Source: Corynebacterium sp. HMSC08A12 (lineage in GTDB: Bacteria > Actinomycetota > Actinomycetes > Mycobacteriales > Mycobacteriaceae). From it: DNA of 64,000 nt. Shown in pieces: positions 8,871 through 21,600 of the stretch. A program made the position numbers and the translations under genes. The first letter of the stretch is position 1; every line of letters begins with the position of its first letter. A model generated the notes under the pieces. It was not told where the DNA came from. It saw nothing but the letters and a program-made list of their open reading frames with translations, and searched no databases. The DNA is taken from positions 338,104-402,103 of the forward strand of contig NZ_KV789168.1 of the NCBI RefSeq assembly GCF_001807485.1, in the 5' to 3' direction.

Positions 8871-10655
8871 ATGAGCTTCATCGACAAGCTGATTCCAGGA
8901 AAGAAGAACGACACCAAAGGCCAGGTAGTCGAAGACCGTCGTCGGGATATCGTCATCGTCGGCGGCGGTTCCGCAGGTTCCGTATTGGCCAACCGACTCT
9001 CCGAAGACTCCGCCAAGGACGTCATGGTCCTGGAGGCCGGCCGCCCGGACTCCCTGTGGGATCTGTTCATCCACATGCCGGCGGCGTTTTCCTTCCCCAT
9101 CGGCGACAAGCACTACGACTGGCAGTACGAATCCGAGCCGGAACCGGAGATGAACGGCCGTCGTATCTACCACGCCCGCGGCAAGGTGCTGGGTGGCTCC
9201 TCCTCCATCAACGGCATGATCTTCCAGCGCGGCAACCCAATGGACTACGAGAAGTGGGGCAAGCTACCTGGCATGTCCAACTGGGGTTGGAGCCACGTCC
9301 TGCCCTACTTCAACAAGATGGAAACCGCCCTGGGCGCCGACGCTAACGACCCGCGCCGCGGCCACAACGGTCCGCTGAAGCTGACCCGCGGCCCGGCCAC
9401 CAGCCCACTGTTCCAGGCCTTCTTCAAGTCCGTCCAGCAGGCCGGCTACAACCTCACCAACGACGTCAACGGCTACCGCCAGGAGGGCTTCGCCCCCTTC
9501 GACCGCAACATCCTGGGCGGCAAGCGCCTGTCCGCCGCCCGCGCCTACCTGCACCCGGTCATGGACCGCAAGAATCTGGACGTGCGCACCCGCGCCTACA
9601 CCACGCAGGTCATCGTTGAAAACGGCAAGGCCGTGGGCGTGGAGTACCAGTGGAAGGGCCAGACCCACCGCGTCTTCGCCGACAAGGTCATCCTCTGTGG
9701 CGGCGCCTTCAACACCCCGCAGCTGCTGGAACTGTCCGGCATTGGTGACCGCGAGGTGCTGGAAAAGGCTGGCGTCGAGGTCAAGAAGCACCTGCCCGGT
9801 GTGGGCAACAACCTGCAGGACCACCTCGAGGTCTACGTGCAGTACAACTGCACCCAGCCGGTGAGCTCCCAGCCGTACTACAAGATGATCAACCGCCCGT
9901 TCATCGGTCTGCAGTGGCTGCTGACCCGCCGCGGTCCGGTTGCGTCCTCTCACTTCGAGGCCGGCGGCTTCGCCCGTTCCAACGAGAACGAGGACTACCC
10001 GAACCTGATGTTCCACTTCCTGCCGATGGCGATCCGCTACGACGGTTCCCAGCCGGAGGGCGAGCACGGCTTCCAGTTCCACGTCGGCCCGATGTACTCC
10101 GACACCAAGGGCCACGTGCACATCAAGTCGAACGACCCGAAGGACAAGCCGGAGATCCTGTTCAACTACCTGGCCACCGACCAGGACCGCCGCGAGTGGG
10201 TCGAGGCCGTGCGCACCTCCCGCAAGCTGCTGGATACCCCGGCGATGAAGGAGTTCACCGACGGCGAGATCTCCCCCGGCTCTGCCGTGGAGACCGACGA
10301 AGAGATCCTGGAGTGGGTACGCAACGACGCAGAGACCGCTCTGCACCCGTCCTGCACCGCCAAGATGGGCCCGGCGGACGACGAGATGGCCGTTGTCGAC
10401 CCGGAGACCATGCAGGTCCACGGCGTTGAGGGCCTGTACATCGCCGACGCTTCGGTCATGCCGATCATCACCAACGGCAACATCTACGCCCCGGTCATCA
10501 TGCTGGCGGAGAAGGCCGCCGACCTGATCAAGGGCGACAAGCCCCTGGATCCGATCGACATCCCCTTCTACCACGCTAAGCAGGACATGCCGCTGTACGC
10601 AGAGGGCGAAGAGCCCCGCGATCACGTCAACGCCATCCCGGGCGCTGACCACTAG
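8871..10655 (+). CDS. betA: Choline dehydrogenase (GMC oxidoreductase)
   Basis: FAD-dependent oxidoreductase of the glucose-methanol-choline family, oxidising choline to betaine aldehyde. The ADP-binding motif [19 protein letters not shown] is near residue 25, the GMC signature [19 protein letters not shown] near residue 105, the catalytic His is H492 in [12 protein letters not shown], and the C-terminal [18 protein letters not shown] is typical. At 594 aa it is slightly longer than E. coli BetA, with extra residues before the FAD motif and a charged tail. A strong AGGAGG site supports the start. It is transcribed alone, away from betT, and ends 3 bp short of the convergent trmD. Confidence 0.93.
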   Translation: MSFIDKLIPGKKNDTKGQVVEDRRRDIVIVGGGSAGSVLANRLSEDSAKDVMVLEAGRPDSLWDLFIHMPAAFSFPIGDKHYDWQYESEPEPEMNGRRIYHARGKVLGGSSSINGMIFQRGNPMDYEKWGKLPGMSNWGWSHVLPYFNKMETALGADANDPRRGHNGPLKLTRGPATSPLFQAFFKSVQQAGYNLTNDVNGYRQEGFAPFDRNILGGKRLSAARAYLHPVMDRKNLDVRTRAYTTQVIVENGKAVGVEYQWKGQTHRVFADKVILCGGAFNTPQLLELSGIGDREVLEKAGVEVKKHLPGVGNNLQDHLEVYVQYNCTQPVSSQPYYKMINRPFIGLQWLLTRRGPVASSHFEAGGFARSNENEDYPNLMFHFLPMAIRYDGSQPEGEHGFQFHVGPMYSDTKGHVHIKSNDPKDKPEILFNYLATDQDRREWVEAVRTSRKLLDTPAMKEFTDGEISPGSAVETDEEILEWVRNDAETALHPSCTAKMGPADDEMAVVDPETMQVHGVEGLYIADASVMPIITNGNIYAPVIMLAEKAADLIKGDKPLDPIDIPFYHAKQDMPLYAEGEEPRDHVNAIPGADH

Positions 10656-10658
10656 GGT

Positions 10659-11507
10659 TTAGGGCTCCAGCCCGTCCAGATACGCCCGATCTGCCTTGGA
10701 TAGCTCCACGTTATCCAGCAGATCCGGGCGTATTTTTTTGGTTCGGGCGAGGGATTGTTCGCGCCGCCACTGCGCAATCTTCGCGTGGTTGCCGCTAAAC
10801 AGCACGTCCGGCACGTCCAGCCCGCGCCACTGCCGGGGGCGCGTGTAGCTGGGGCCTTCCAGCAGCCCGTCCTGGAAGGAATCCTCCTGGTGGCTGGCCT
10901 GGTTGCCCAGCACGCCGGGGATCAGCCGCACCATCGCCTCGGCCATGACCAGCACTGCGACTTCCCCGCCGATCAGCACATAGTCGCCAATGCTGACTTC
11001 TTCCACGCGGTAGCGGTTCTGTGCGTCCTCCACCACTCGCTGGTCGATACCTTCGTAGCGGCCGCAGGCAAACACGACGTGTTCTTCGGTGCTCCACCGT
11101 TCTGCCATGTCTTGGGTGAACGGTTTTCCTGCGGGTGTGGGGACAATAAGCAGCGGTTTTGTGACGCCACCCGCTTCCTCACCTAAACGCTCAGCATCGC
11201 TGTCGCTTGTGGCTGGCAGCAGGTTGCGCTTGTGCTCCGCGGAGCTCTCCAGGTCGCTGACCGTGGCCGCCGGGCCGGTGCCCGCCGCGACGTCATCGAG
11301 AGCCGGTCCCCAGACCTCGGGCTTCATCACCATGCCAGGGCCACCGCCGCACGGGGTGGAATCCACCGACTGGTGGACGTCACTGGTCCAGGCGCGCAGA
11401 TTATGCACGCCAACGCTTAGGATGCCCTGCTCAATGGCCTTGCCTAGGAGCGCGTGGCGCAGCGGCTCTAAATATTCGGGGAAGATCGTTACTACGTCTA
11501 GGCGCAA
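10659..11507 (-). CDS. trmD: tRNA (guanine37-N1)-methyltransferase
   Basis: SPOUT-fold methyltransferase that methylates G37 next to the anticodon, preventing frameshifting. The N-terminus [16 protein letters not shown], the segment [18 protein letters not shown] and the knotted cofactor site [19 protein letters not shown] with the loop [15 protein letters not shown] are all present. The 282-aa length includes a small insertion (about residues 85-115, [20 protein letters not shown]) not found in shorter family members. It follows rimM by 2 bp in the usual order. Its 3' end doubles as the betA terminator on the other strand. Confidence 0.96.
   Translation of the reverse strand: MRLDVVTIFPEYLEPLRHALLGKAIEQGILSVGVHNLRAWTSDVHQSVDSTPCGGGPGMVMKPEVWGPALDDVAAGTGPAATVSDLESSAEHKRNLLPATSDSDAERLGEEAGGVTKPLLIVPTPAGKPFTQDMAERWSTEEHVVFACGRYEGIDQRVVEDAQNRYRVEEVSIGDYVLIGGEVAVLVMAEAMVRLIPGVLGNQASHQEDSFQDGLLEGPSYTRPRQWRGLDVPDVLFSGNHAKIAQWRREQSLARTKKIRPDLLDNVELSKADRAYLDGLEP
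10680..10739 (+). terminator. Rho-independent terminator of betA, inside the trmD 3' coding end
   Basis: ATACGCCCGATCTGC (10680-10694) pairs with GCAGATCCGGGCGTAT (10718-10733) with one bulged base, and an inner GGATA/TATCC stem extends the hairpin. It runs into seven T residues (10733-10739) on the + strand. betA stops only 24 bp before. The whole structure lies within the codons for the last residues of TrmD. Confidence 0.75.
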
Positions 11508-11509
11508 AA

Positions 11510-12073
11510 CTAGCTCAGCTCCAAAAGCCCCTCGGGCGGGGTGAGTACGAGGATCTCCTCCTCCAGGTCCACCACCGGGACAATCTGGTGACGGAAGGGT
11601 ACGAGCACTTCCTTGCCGGCGGTCGGCAGCTGGGACTCGGCGTCAATAAGAATAACGAGCAACTGCCCGGCCGGAGTGTGCTCAACGGCGACGACCTCCC
11701 CTACCAGATCGCCGAGCTGGATCTCGTCGCCCTCCAGATCCGTGCCGGGGGCGAGGAGGTAGGCGGTGAGGCCCTCGAGTTCGTGGTCGTAGAAACCGTC
11801 GTCGTCCTCATCGTGCACGGGGGCAGCGAAGAAGCGCACGCCGCGCAGGGACTCGGCGGCCGTGCGGTCGGCGACCTCCTCGAAGGTGACCAGCAGGCGC
11901 CCCTGGTGCGGGCGGAAGGAACGGACGGTCAAGGACAGCTCCTTGCCCGCCTGCTTACCTTTCAGAACCTCGCCGGTGGCGAAGCGCTGTTCGGGGGTGT
12001 CCGTCGTGGGATCGACGACCACCTCTCCCCGCACGCCGTGGGGCTTGATCACCCGGCCGATCTGCAACTCCAT
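11510..12073 (-). CDS. rimM: 16S rRNA processing protein RimM
   Basis: Ribosome maturation factor that binds S19 and assists assembly of the 30S head. The N-terminal motif [20 protein letters not shown] and the C-terminal PRC-barrel strand [20 protein letters not shown] identify it. An acidic insertion ([17 protein letters not shown]) sits at the domain junction. The 187-aa length is normal. It lies 3 bp after gdhA and 2 bp before trmD, so the three are likely one transcript. The KH-domain gene commonly found between rpsP and rimM in mycobacteria is not present. Confidence 0.95.
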   Translation of the reverse strand: MELQIGRVIKPHGVRGEVVVDPTTDTPEQRFATGEVLKGKQAGKELSLTVRSFRPHQGRLLVTFEEVADRTAAESLRGVRFFAAPVHDEDDDGFYDHELEGLTAYLLAPGTDLEGDEIQLGDLVGEVVAVEHTPAGQLLVILIDAESQLPTAGKEVLVPFRHQIVPVVDLEEEILVLTPPEGLLELS

Positions 12074-12076
12074 AGG

Positions 12077-13491
<1,415 letters not shown>

Positions 13492-13598
13492 TAGTCTACT
13501 CCCCATGACCGACAACACATTCAAGTGGTGCGTTCCGGGGGCAATCGCCGCAGCGGATAGCGTGAAAGACAACTTGAAATCCACCCTACAAATACAGA

Positions 13599-13634
13599 AA
13601 CCCCAGGTGAGCAGCAACTACTCAACCTGGGGTT
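13599..13634 (-). terminator. Stem-loop terminator downstream of rpsP
   Basis: AACCCCAGGTGAG and CTCAACCTGGGGTT pair with one bulge around a 9-nt loop. On the reverse strand the stem is followed by TTCTGTATTTG. It lies 33 bp past the rpsP stop and separates it from the gdhA promoter region. Confidence 0.7.
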
Positions 13635-13667
13635 AGGAATCAGGTGGCGGTTCGTACCGCCGCCCCC

Positions 13668-14192
13668 TTACTCTGCAGACTCGGCCTCAGCCTCTGCCTC
13701 GCCCTCGGAGTCAGCCTCAGCCTTCTCGGCTTCCTCAGCAGCCTTGGCAGCAGCCTCTTCCTCAGCGGCAGCCTCAGCAGCAGCCTTGGCCTCTGCCTCT
13801 TCCTTGGCCTTGCGCTTCTTCTCGGTGATGGCCTCAGCGGTCGGCCCATCGGCAGCCTCAGCCAGAGCCTCGTTGAACAGGTCCAGCTTGGACTTCTTCT
13901 CCTCGGCAACCTTCAGGGTGCCCTCAGCGCCCTCGATGCCCTTGTACTTCTGCCAGTCGCCGGTGACCTTCAGCAGAGCCAGAACCGGCTCGGTCGGCTG
14001 TGCGCCGACGCCCAGCCAGTACTGTGCGCGCTCAGAGTCGATCTGGATCAGGGAAGGCTCCTGGGTCGGCTGGTAGATGCCCAGGTTCTCGATGATCTTT
14101 CCGGAACGCTTGGTGCGTGCATCCTGAACGACGACGCGGTACTCCGGGGTACGGATCTTACCCAGGCGCTGCAGCTTAATCTTGACGGCCAT
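13668..14192 (-). CDS. rpsP: 30S ribosomal protein S16 with Ala/Glu-rich C-terminal tail
   Basis: Assembly protein of the small ribosomal subunit. The core (residues 1 to about 85) starts [20 protein letters not shown] and includes [13 protein letters not shown] and [19 protein letters not shown]. After about residue 110 comes a low-complexity tail made mainly of Ala, Glu and Lys with a final acidic run. The S16 core is only about 80-90 residues, so nearly half of this 174-aa protein is extension; long tails are known in actinobacterial S16 and their role is unclear. An AAGGAG site precedes the ATG. Confidence 0.95.
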   Translation of the reverse strand: MAVKIKLQRLGKIRTPEYRVVVQDARTKRSGKIIENLGIYQPTQEPSLIQIDSERAQYWLGVGAQPTEPVLALLKVTGDWQKYKGIEGAEGTLKVAEEKKSKLDLFNEALAEAADGPTAEAITEKKRKAKEEAEAKAAAEAAAEEEAAAKAAEEAEKAEADSEGEAEAEAESAE

Positions 14193-14242
14193 GTGATGGC
14201 TCCTTTTCTTCTAGTTGGTCACTGGGCAGTTCAGACACTCCG

Positions 14243-14267
14243 CGAAAAATTTCTGCGGAAAATCCGC
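14243..14267 (-). terminator. Small hairpin with T-tract between ffh and rpsP
   Basis: On the reverse strand GCGGA-TTT-TCCGC is followed by AGAAATTTTTCG. It could end ffh transcription or act within the rpsP leader about 50 nt before its ATG. The rest of the 232-bp gap (14193-14424) has no gene and no promoter I can place confidently, and it contains two A-tract/T-tract words. Confidence 0.35.
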
Positions 14268-14424
14268 TGAAAAAATTTTTCTGGCCGGAGCCGGTTCAAC
14301 CCTTCGTATTTTTGCTGCGCGTGACCACCGGCCGACCGTGGTCGGGGACGGTGTTACACAGACAACCTGCATAAGTGTAGTAGCTGGTGCCCGCGGGAAC
14401 CAAATCCCCTGCTGGCGGTGCCGG

Positions 14425-16023
14425 CTACTTCTTCGGGAAGTTCATCTTCGACAGGTCGATGCCCTCGAAGCCCGGGGGAAGCTGCTCCTGCATCTTCTCC
14501 AGATCCTTCATGCTGGGCATTCCGCCGCCCATACCCGGCATCCCAGGCATGCCGGGCATACCTGGCATCCCCTGGCCGCCGCCCATGTTCCGGCGCATGT
14601 TCTTGCGGTTCTTGTTCTTGGCGTTCTTGCCCTTCTTGCCCTTGCGGTGCACCTTCTGCTTCTTGGTCGCAGAACGGCCGCCCATGCCGAACTGACCGGC
14701 CATCTTGCCCATCATCTTCTTGGCCTCGAAGAATCGGTCGACCAGCTTGTTCACGTCGGAAACGCTCACGCCAGAACCGTTGGCGATGCGCTTGCGGCGG
14801 GAGGCGTTCAGGATCTTCGGGTCCTGGCGCTCGGCGGGAGTCATGCCGCGGATGATGGCCTGGATGCGGTCCAGTTCCTTCTCATCCACCATGTCGGCCA
14901 TCTTCGACATCTGGGAGCCACCGGGCATCATCTTCAGGATGTTGCCCAAGGGACCCATCTTGCGGATCATCAGCATCTGTTCGAGGAAGTCCTCCAGCGT
15001 CAGGTCGCCGGAGGCCATGCGCATGGCGGAATCTTCGGCCTTTTCGGCGTCCAGAACCTGCTCGGCCTGCTCGATCAGGGTGAGCACGTCACCCATGCCG
15101 AGGATGCGGTTGGCCATGCGATCCGGGTGGAAGACGTCGAAGTCCTCCTGCTTCTCGCCGGTGGAGGCGAACAGGATCGGCTTGCCGGTAACCTCACGGA
15201 TCGACAGCGCGGCACCACCGCGAGCGTCACCATCCAGCTTCGTCAGGACGACACCCGTGAAGTCCACGCCATCGCGGAACGCCTCGGCCGTAGTAACGGC
15301 ATCCTGGCCGATCATGGCGTCAATAACAAAGAGCACCTCGTCGGGCTCCACCGCATCGCGAATGTTGCGCGCCTGGCGCATGAGCTCCTCGTCGATGCCC
15401 AAGCGACCCGCGGTATCGATAATGACGATGTCGTGCTGGCTGCGGTAAGCCTCCTCGATACCGCGCTGCGCGACGTCGACCGGGTCACCGTGGCTGGTGC
15501 CCATCTCGTGGTCGTGGGAATCCAGGCTGGTGCCCGGGTCCGGGGCGAAAGTCTTTACTCCGGCGCGCTCGCCGACGATCTGCAGCTGCTGCACCGCACC
15601 CGGGCGCTGCAGGTCACAGGCCACCAGCATGGGAGTGTGGCCCTTCTTAGCCAAGTGCAGAGCCAGCTTACCGGCCAGGGTAGTCTTACCGGCACCCTGC
15701 AAACCGGCCAACATGATGACTGTCGGCGGGTGCTTAGCCAGGTTCAGCCGGCGGGTCTCGCCGCCGAGGATTTCCTTGAGCTCCTCGTTGACGATCTTGA
15801 TGACCTGCTGTGCCGGGTTCAGCGCCTCGGATACCTCTGCCCCGGCGGCGCGCTCCTTGATGCGCTTAATAAAGGCGCGCACCACCGGGAGGGATACGTC
15901 TGCCTCCAAGAGCGCAAGACGGATCTCGCGCGCGGTGGCATTAATATCAGCCTCGGACAGCTTGCCCTTGCCACGAAGGCCCTTCATGGCAGATTGCAGG
16001 CGGTCTGACAAAGACTCAAACAC
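14425..16023 (-). CDS. ffh: Signal recognition particle GTPase Ffh
   Basis: GTPase of the SRP that recognises signal sequences on nascent chains and delivers them to FtsY. An N domain is followed by a G domain with GLQGAGKTTLAGKLA (P-loop), VIIDTAGRLGID and TKLDGDARGGAAL, then the Met-rich M domain. The C-terminus is unusually rich in Gly, Met and Pro, with four consecutive M-P-G units. The start is GTG with AAGGGAG upstream. In C. glutamicum the order is ftsY-amtB-glnK-glnD-ffh; here only a chimeric remnant stands between ftsY and ffh, 115 bp away. Confidence 0.96.
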   Translation of the reverse strand: MFESLSDRLQSAMKGLRGKGKLSEADINATAREIRLALLEADVSLPVVRAFIKRIKERAAGAEVSEALNPAQQVIKIVNEELKEILGGETRRLNLAKHPPTVIMLAGLQGAGKTTLAGKLALHLAKKGHTPMLVACDLQRPGAVQQLQIVGERAGVKTFAPDPGTSLDSHDHEMGTSHGDPVDVAQRGIEEAYRSQHDIVIIDTAGRLGIDEELMRQARNIRDAVEPDEVLFVIDAMIGQDAVTTAEAFRDGVDFTGVVLTKLDGDARGGAALSIREVTGKPILFASTGEKQEDFDVFHPDRMANRILGMGDVLTLIEQAEQVLDAEKAEDSAMRMASGDLTLEDFLEQMLMIRKMGPLGNILKMMPGGSQMSKMADMVDEKELDRIQAIIRGMTPAERQDPKILNASRRKRIANGSGVSVSDVNKLVDRFFEAKKMMGKMAGQFGMGGRSATKKQKVHRKGKKGKNAKNKNRKNMRRNMGGGQGMPGMPGMPGMPGMGGGMPSMKDLEKMQEQLPPGFEGIDLSKMNFPKK

Positions 16024-16138
16024 TACTTAGTGCTCCCTTGTAGGTATCGGAGGTTGGTTTATAACTCCCCTAGCTTAGCCAGTGGCCTACACGACAGTCA
16101 CATTTCACCGGTGTTTTACAGCGTTTTACAGTGCTGCC

Positions 16139-16894
<756 letters not shown>

Positions 16895-17021
16895 TCACAT
16901 CCATATCTGTGAGCCTCAGCACTTGTGCTGCAAAGAGTAAAATGCTGAAAACTCGCATTCAGGAAAGAAAAAATTTTCTGAGACGCAGATCACCGACTTT
17001 TTAGCCGGACAACGCGAATAA

Positions 17022-17046
17022 CCCCGTACGCTGCACGCATACGGGG
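17022..17046. terminator. GC-rich stem-loop between ftsY and the amtB/glnK remnant
   Basis: CCCCGTACGC and GCATACGGGG pair with one mismatch around a short loop. Flanks are AT-rich on both sides, with a T-rich run to the right on the + strand, so it is probably the ftsY terminator and may act in both directions. The rest of the 203-bp gap holds an AAAAAATTTTCTG word and no clear AmtR box. Confidence 0.55.
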
Positions 17047-17094
17047 CTATTTACGTAAATTTTTTAATTTTTGCTGTCCGAAGGGGCTTATTTT

Positions 17095-18564
17095 CTACCC
17101 CAGCAGTGCATCGACGAAGCTTTCGACCTCGAACGGGGCCAGGTCGTCCGCGCCCTCGCCGAGGCCCACCATCTTCACCGGCACGCCGAGTTCTTCCTGC
17201 ACCTGGAAGACGATGCCGCCCTTTGCGGTGCCGTCGAGCTTGGTGAGCACCACGCCGGAAATGTCCACGACCTCGCGGAACGTGCGCGCCTGCATGAGGC
17301 CGTTCTGGCCCACGGTCGCGTCCAGCACCAGCAGCACCTCGTCGACCTTCGCCTTCTTCTCCACCACGCGCTTGACCTTGCCCAGCTGGTCCATCAGGCC
17401 CACACTGGTGTGCAGGCGGCCGGCGGTATCGACCAGGACGACGTCCACGCCGGAGTCGATGCCCTTCGCCACTGCGTCGAAAGCAACGGAGGCTGGGTCT
17501 GCGCCCTCTGCGCCGCGTACCGTTTCTGCCCCCACTCGACGCCCCCACGTCTCCAGCTGGTCAGCCGCAGCCGCACGGAACGTATCCGCCGCGCCTAGCA
17601 GAACCTTGTGGCCCATGCCGATGAGCACGCGGGAGAGCTTGCCGGTGGTGGTGGTCTTGCCGGTTCCGTTGACGCCCACCACCATGATCACGGCTGGCTT
17701 GCCCTCGTAGGGCATGGCCTTGATGGAGCGGTCCATGTCCGGCTTGCAGGCGTCGATCAGCGCCTCGCGGAGCATGCCGCGGGCTTCTTCCTCGCTGGAA
17801 ACGCCATTGATGGCGATGCGCTCGCGCAGGTCGTCGACGACCTTCATCGTGGTTGGGGTACCCAGGTCGGCCATGAGGAGGGTGTCTTCGATCTCCTCCC
17901 ATGCGTCCTCGTCGAGGTCGCCGGCGCTGAGGATGCCGAGCACGCCACGGCCGATGACATTCTGGGACTTGGACATGCGGCCGCGCAGCTTGCCAAGGCG
18001 GCCCTGGACGGGCGCGATCTCCTCGCGCTGTTCCGCGGGAGCTGGTTCTGGTTCGGGTTCCGGCTCCGGCTCAGCAACAGGCTCCGGCTCCTCCACCGGC
18101 TCCGGCTTAGGCGTGGGCGCCGGAGCCGGGGCGGCCTTCGGCGCCTCTGGTTCGGGTGTCGGCTCCGGCTCGGGGGTTGCCTCTGGTTCCGGGGTCGGCT
18201 CCGGTTCCGGGGTGGGTTCCGGTTCCGGGTCCGCCTTAGGCTCGGGGGTCGCTTCTGACTCCGGGGTTGCCTCTGGGGTTGCCTTCGGGGTTCCCTTCGG
18301 TTTCTTCAGCTCCTGGTCAGGGCGCAGTTCCGGCTGCTTCTCGGCAGTCGCGGCACCGGCTCCGGCGCCACCACCGGCGGTGAAGTTAAACCCGCCCTGA
18401 GCCTTGTAATCGCCACTGCTGGGCTTCTTCTGCTCGATCTCCTCCTTCTTCTCGAAGGAAACCTGCTTTGCCTTGTTCCGGCGCAGCCCCAGAACAACGA
18501 GAATCGCCACGACAATGACGAGAACCAAAAGTCCAATTAGGACCCACATCAAAACACTATTCAT
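17095..18564 (-). CDS. ftsY: Signal recognition particle receptor FtsY
   Basis: Membrane-associated SRP receptor GTPase pairing with Ffh. Residues 4-27 form one hydrophobic membrane segment. Residues 90-195 are an acidic Pro/Glu/Thr linker built from repeats of the type [10 protein letters not shown]. The NG domain follows with [34 protein letters not shown] and [11 protein letters not shown]. The N-terminal anchor is an actinobacterial form; E. coli FtsY has only an acidic A domain. The 489-aa length is explained by the linker. It lies 44 bp after the large unknown gene downstream of smc. Confidence 0.95.
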   Translation of the reverse strand: MNSVLMWVLIGLLVLVIVVAILVVLGLRRNKAKQVSFEKKEEIEQKKPSSGDYKAQGGFNFTAGGGAGAGAATAEKQPELRPDQELKKPKGTPKATPEATPESEATPEPKADPEPEPTPEPEPTPEPEATPEPEPTPEPEAPKAAPAPAPTPKPEPVEEPEPVAEPEPEPEPEPAPAEQREEIAPVQGRLGKLRGRMSKSQNVIGRGVLGILSAGDLDEDAWEEIEDTLLMADLGTPTTMKVVDDLRERIAINGVSSEEEARGMLREALIDACKPDMDRSIKAMPYEGKPAVIMVVGVNGTGKTTTTGKLSRVLIGMGHKVLLGAADTFRAAAADQLETWGRRVGAETVRGAEGADPASVAFDAVAKGIDSGVDVVLVDTAGRLHTSVGLMDQLGKVKRVVEKKAKVDEVLLVLDATVGQNGLMQARTFREVVDISGVVLTKLDGTAKGGIVFQVQEELGVPVKMVGLGEGADDLAPFEVESFVDALLG

Positions 18565-18608
18565 AGCTTCCAGTGAATCAGAACTTCGTGGCTAATGCCG
18601 ACTCATGG

Positions 18609-21600
18609 TCAGACAGTCGGCCCGAACACGCCGCGGACCATGGCATCTGCCATGACGATGTCTCCGGTCACGAGGTCCGGCACCAGCCGCGCCATGGCCG
18701 CCCATCCCGGGTAGGCGCTGAGCAGTTTGCCCAGGCTGGACATCTTCTTGTGCGCGTACATGCGGGTGGCCAGGGCGAACACCATGGAGATCACGGGCGC
18801 CAGCGCCCAGCGGTTTTCCGGAGTGTCGGTATCCACGCCCTCCAGGCGGTCGAAGCGCACGCGCGCGGAGAGGTACAGCTGCCGGTTCGCGGCCTTCACC
18901 TTGCGCAGCAGCGTGACGGCGGTCTTCATCAGCTCCGGGTCGCCCAGCAGCTCGGAGAGTTCGGCGCGCTTGTTGAAGGTCTCGAACACTGCGATAAGGC
19001 GGCTGTTTTCCTCGCTCAGCGCGCCCGGCACCACTCCGGCCTTGCCGAAGAACATGTCCAGCACGGCCTTCTGTTGTGCGGGGTCCATGTGCGCGATCTG
19101 CACGGTGGTGCTATCGATGCACGCCGTATCCAGGGACACGTCGCGGCCGGTATCGACGGTCTGCACGGCGGGTTGCCCGGCGACCTTTTTGAGCTCCTGC
19201 CGCAAGCGCTTGTCTTGTTCTTTTTCTTCTGACGCCCCTTCAGGGTCAACCAGCGACATGTCCCCCAGGATCTCGAGGGCTGCGATCCATGGGGTGTTCG
19301 AGCGCTCGGCTTCGGCTCCCACCAGGGTGGAGTGCACCAGCCCGGAGAGGATGAACTGCGCGGGGCGGTCAGCGGCGGGAACCAGGGACTGCGACATGGC
19401 GTGGACGGATTCGCGCGGGTTGTTCGTCAGCGCGGTGCGCAGGTTGTCCAGCACGTCGAAGCGTCCGCGCAGCCAGCCGGCCTGTACGTCCCAGAGGGTG
19501 GAAAGCGTGGCGGTATCGCTGGGGAGCTCTTCGGATTCGCCTGCCAGGAAGGCGGCCAGCTGCACCCACGGGTCGGTGTCGGCGTCTTCCTTATTGGCCC
19601 CGAAGTAGCCCTCGGCCTGTGCGACGGCGGCGTGTTGGCCGGCGGCGACGGGAGCCCGCAGGTAGTTGAAGCGGTCGCGGCCGAAAAGCTGCACGCTCAA
19701 GGGGCCAGCGCCCACGAGCTCGGCGGGCAGTGTGCCCTGGGCTAGAGTGCCCTGATCTAGGGTGCCTGCAGCACTGGGCGTAGCTTGCAGCTCCACGAAG
19801 TATGCGGCCTGCCAGGGCGCGGTGATGGGCCAGACCCACGCGCCGGCGCCCGGCGCGCCGAACTGCACCGGGGTCTCTTCGGATTCGTCCTCGCCGTGGA
19901 TGAACAGGGCGTCCCCGTCGACGGAGGCTGTGTAGTCGAACCCGGGCACGATGCGGGCCAGGCGCACGCTCACGCGGCGGTCCTCCACGAACTCCAGCTC
20001 GATTGCTCCGGAGGTCAGCGTGGCCAGGGACCCGGCGGCGCTGGCGAGGTCCACGAACCAGGTGACCTCGTCTATCGTTTCCAGCTTCAGGGTGCGCACG
20101 GGCGAGCCGTGGTGGTTGCGGATCACCACGCGGGCGTCGTCCATCAGCGCCAGGTTCTTCGCCTTGGAGCCCATGCCGGGGCGGAAGCCGGGGCGTACGC
20201 GGAAGCGGGTCTGCGTGTCGATGGAACGGGCGGAGACTTCAATGGGGTCGGTGCGCCACATCGGATCCTCCCCCTGCATCGTCAGCTGGTAGCGCAGGCG
20301 GGAGGGCTTGACGATGACAGGCAGCGCGTCGCCCGCGTCGGTCTGCACGACGGTGGTGCTGAAGCGGTCAGTGGGTCCGAGCTTCTGCGGCGGGATCTTC
20401 TCGAAGGGCTTCTCCCCCGGCAGCAGGCGGACCGTCACAGGGCTTAGGCCCCCGGCCATCGGCAGTCGTGTCTGGGTGCTGGGCCCGCCGAATTCCATCT
20501 CCAGGGATAGTCCCTCCACCAGGGCGTATTCGTGGCGGAAGGATTCGTTGCGGGGTCCGCGCAGGCGCACCAGGTATTCGCCCACCCACGGGCTATCCCA
20601 CGCCTCGGGGTCGAATACGTCGAACACGCCGCCCTCGGCGGGAACCTCCAGCGGTTCCTCGTCGGAGACGGCCTCGCCGGTCTCTCCGGGACCCCCATAG
20701 GCGGAGACAGACAGGTACCAGATCTCGTCCGCGCCGGAAATCGTCGGCGGGAACTCCACCTGCAGACTCTGGGAGTGGATCACCTTGCCGGAGGTGGTCT
20801 CCACGCCACCCACCACATCGTCGGGCTCCACGAACTGGGCGCGCTGGCGCGGATCTACGGCACGCACTCCGGCCATGGACGGGCTGCGCTCGCCCGGCTT
20901 GGCGATGTGCAAGCTCAGGCATTCACTCAAATCCAGCCGGCGGATAACCCAGCCGTTCCAGCTCTTCATCGGCTGTTCTTCCAGCACCGGGATGTCCGCC
21001 CCGGTCACCGGGTCCACGGCGGAAGTCTCGGAGGGAACCACCACGTACACCTGCTCGTGGTGCAGGGAAACCCGGTCGGTAAGGTCCGTGCCACGGATGG
21101 TGAACACAAGCACGGGATCCTCTGTATCCACCAGCGGTAGCTGCCAGTGCTGGCCGTCGTTGGCGTTGCGCACGCTGACCTTGCGTAGCGGCTGGCGCAC
21201 GGGAATGTCCAGGATCTCGGTCACGGCCCGGCCGGCGTTGTCCGCGTGCATGGTGCGGAAGGCCGCGGGCTCGCCGTCGAAGTCCACGCGCCAGCGCACC
21301 TCAGTATGCACCTTCCCCTCGCTTTCCAGTGGCTGCGAAGGCAAGCGTAGAACTACGCGCTGGCGCAGAGTGTCTAGCTGCAGGCGCGGCTGGTCTTCAC
21401 GGTGCGCCACGCCCACGCTGTGACGCCGATCCTGCGTGCCCACCGGCCTTTCCCGCAGCTCTTCAATCACATCCTCCAGGATGAGTGCGGGCAGTTCCAC
21501 GGCGGGAAGCGTGTACTCCCAGGAGTCCGGGTGCGCGGCGGCGTGGGAGACGATCTCCACGATCGGGGCGATCAGCTTCACCGCCGCCTCCGGCAAGGTG

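Noticed and set aside
9264..10652. A 462-codon reverse-strand frame opposite betA
   Set aside because: Shadow frame with Val/Gly/Asp bias and no initiation signal.
13668..13860. Unusual tail of S16 as a possible fusion to a second protein
   Set aside because: The tail is simple Ala/Glu/Lys sequence, and long S16 tails are known in actinobacteria.
14520..14580. Met-Pro-Gly repeats at the ffh end as a collagen-like insertion
   Set aside because: A Gly/Met/Pro-rich end is common in actinobacterial Ffh M domains, and no extra domain is present.
14215..16008. A 597-codon + strand frame opposite ffh
   Set aside because: Shadow frame; the Leu/His/Gly-rich product has no domain, and ffh is unambiguous.
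17880..18290. PE-repeat region of ftsY as a separate surface protein
   Set aside because: The frame is continuous with the FtsY anchor and NG domain; acidic linkers are normal in FtsY.
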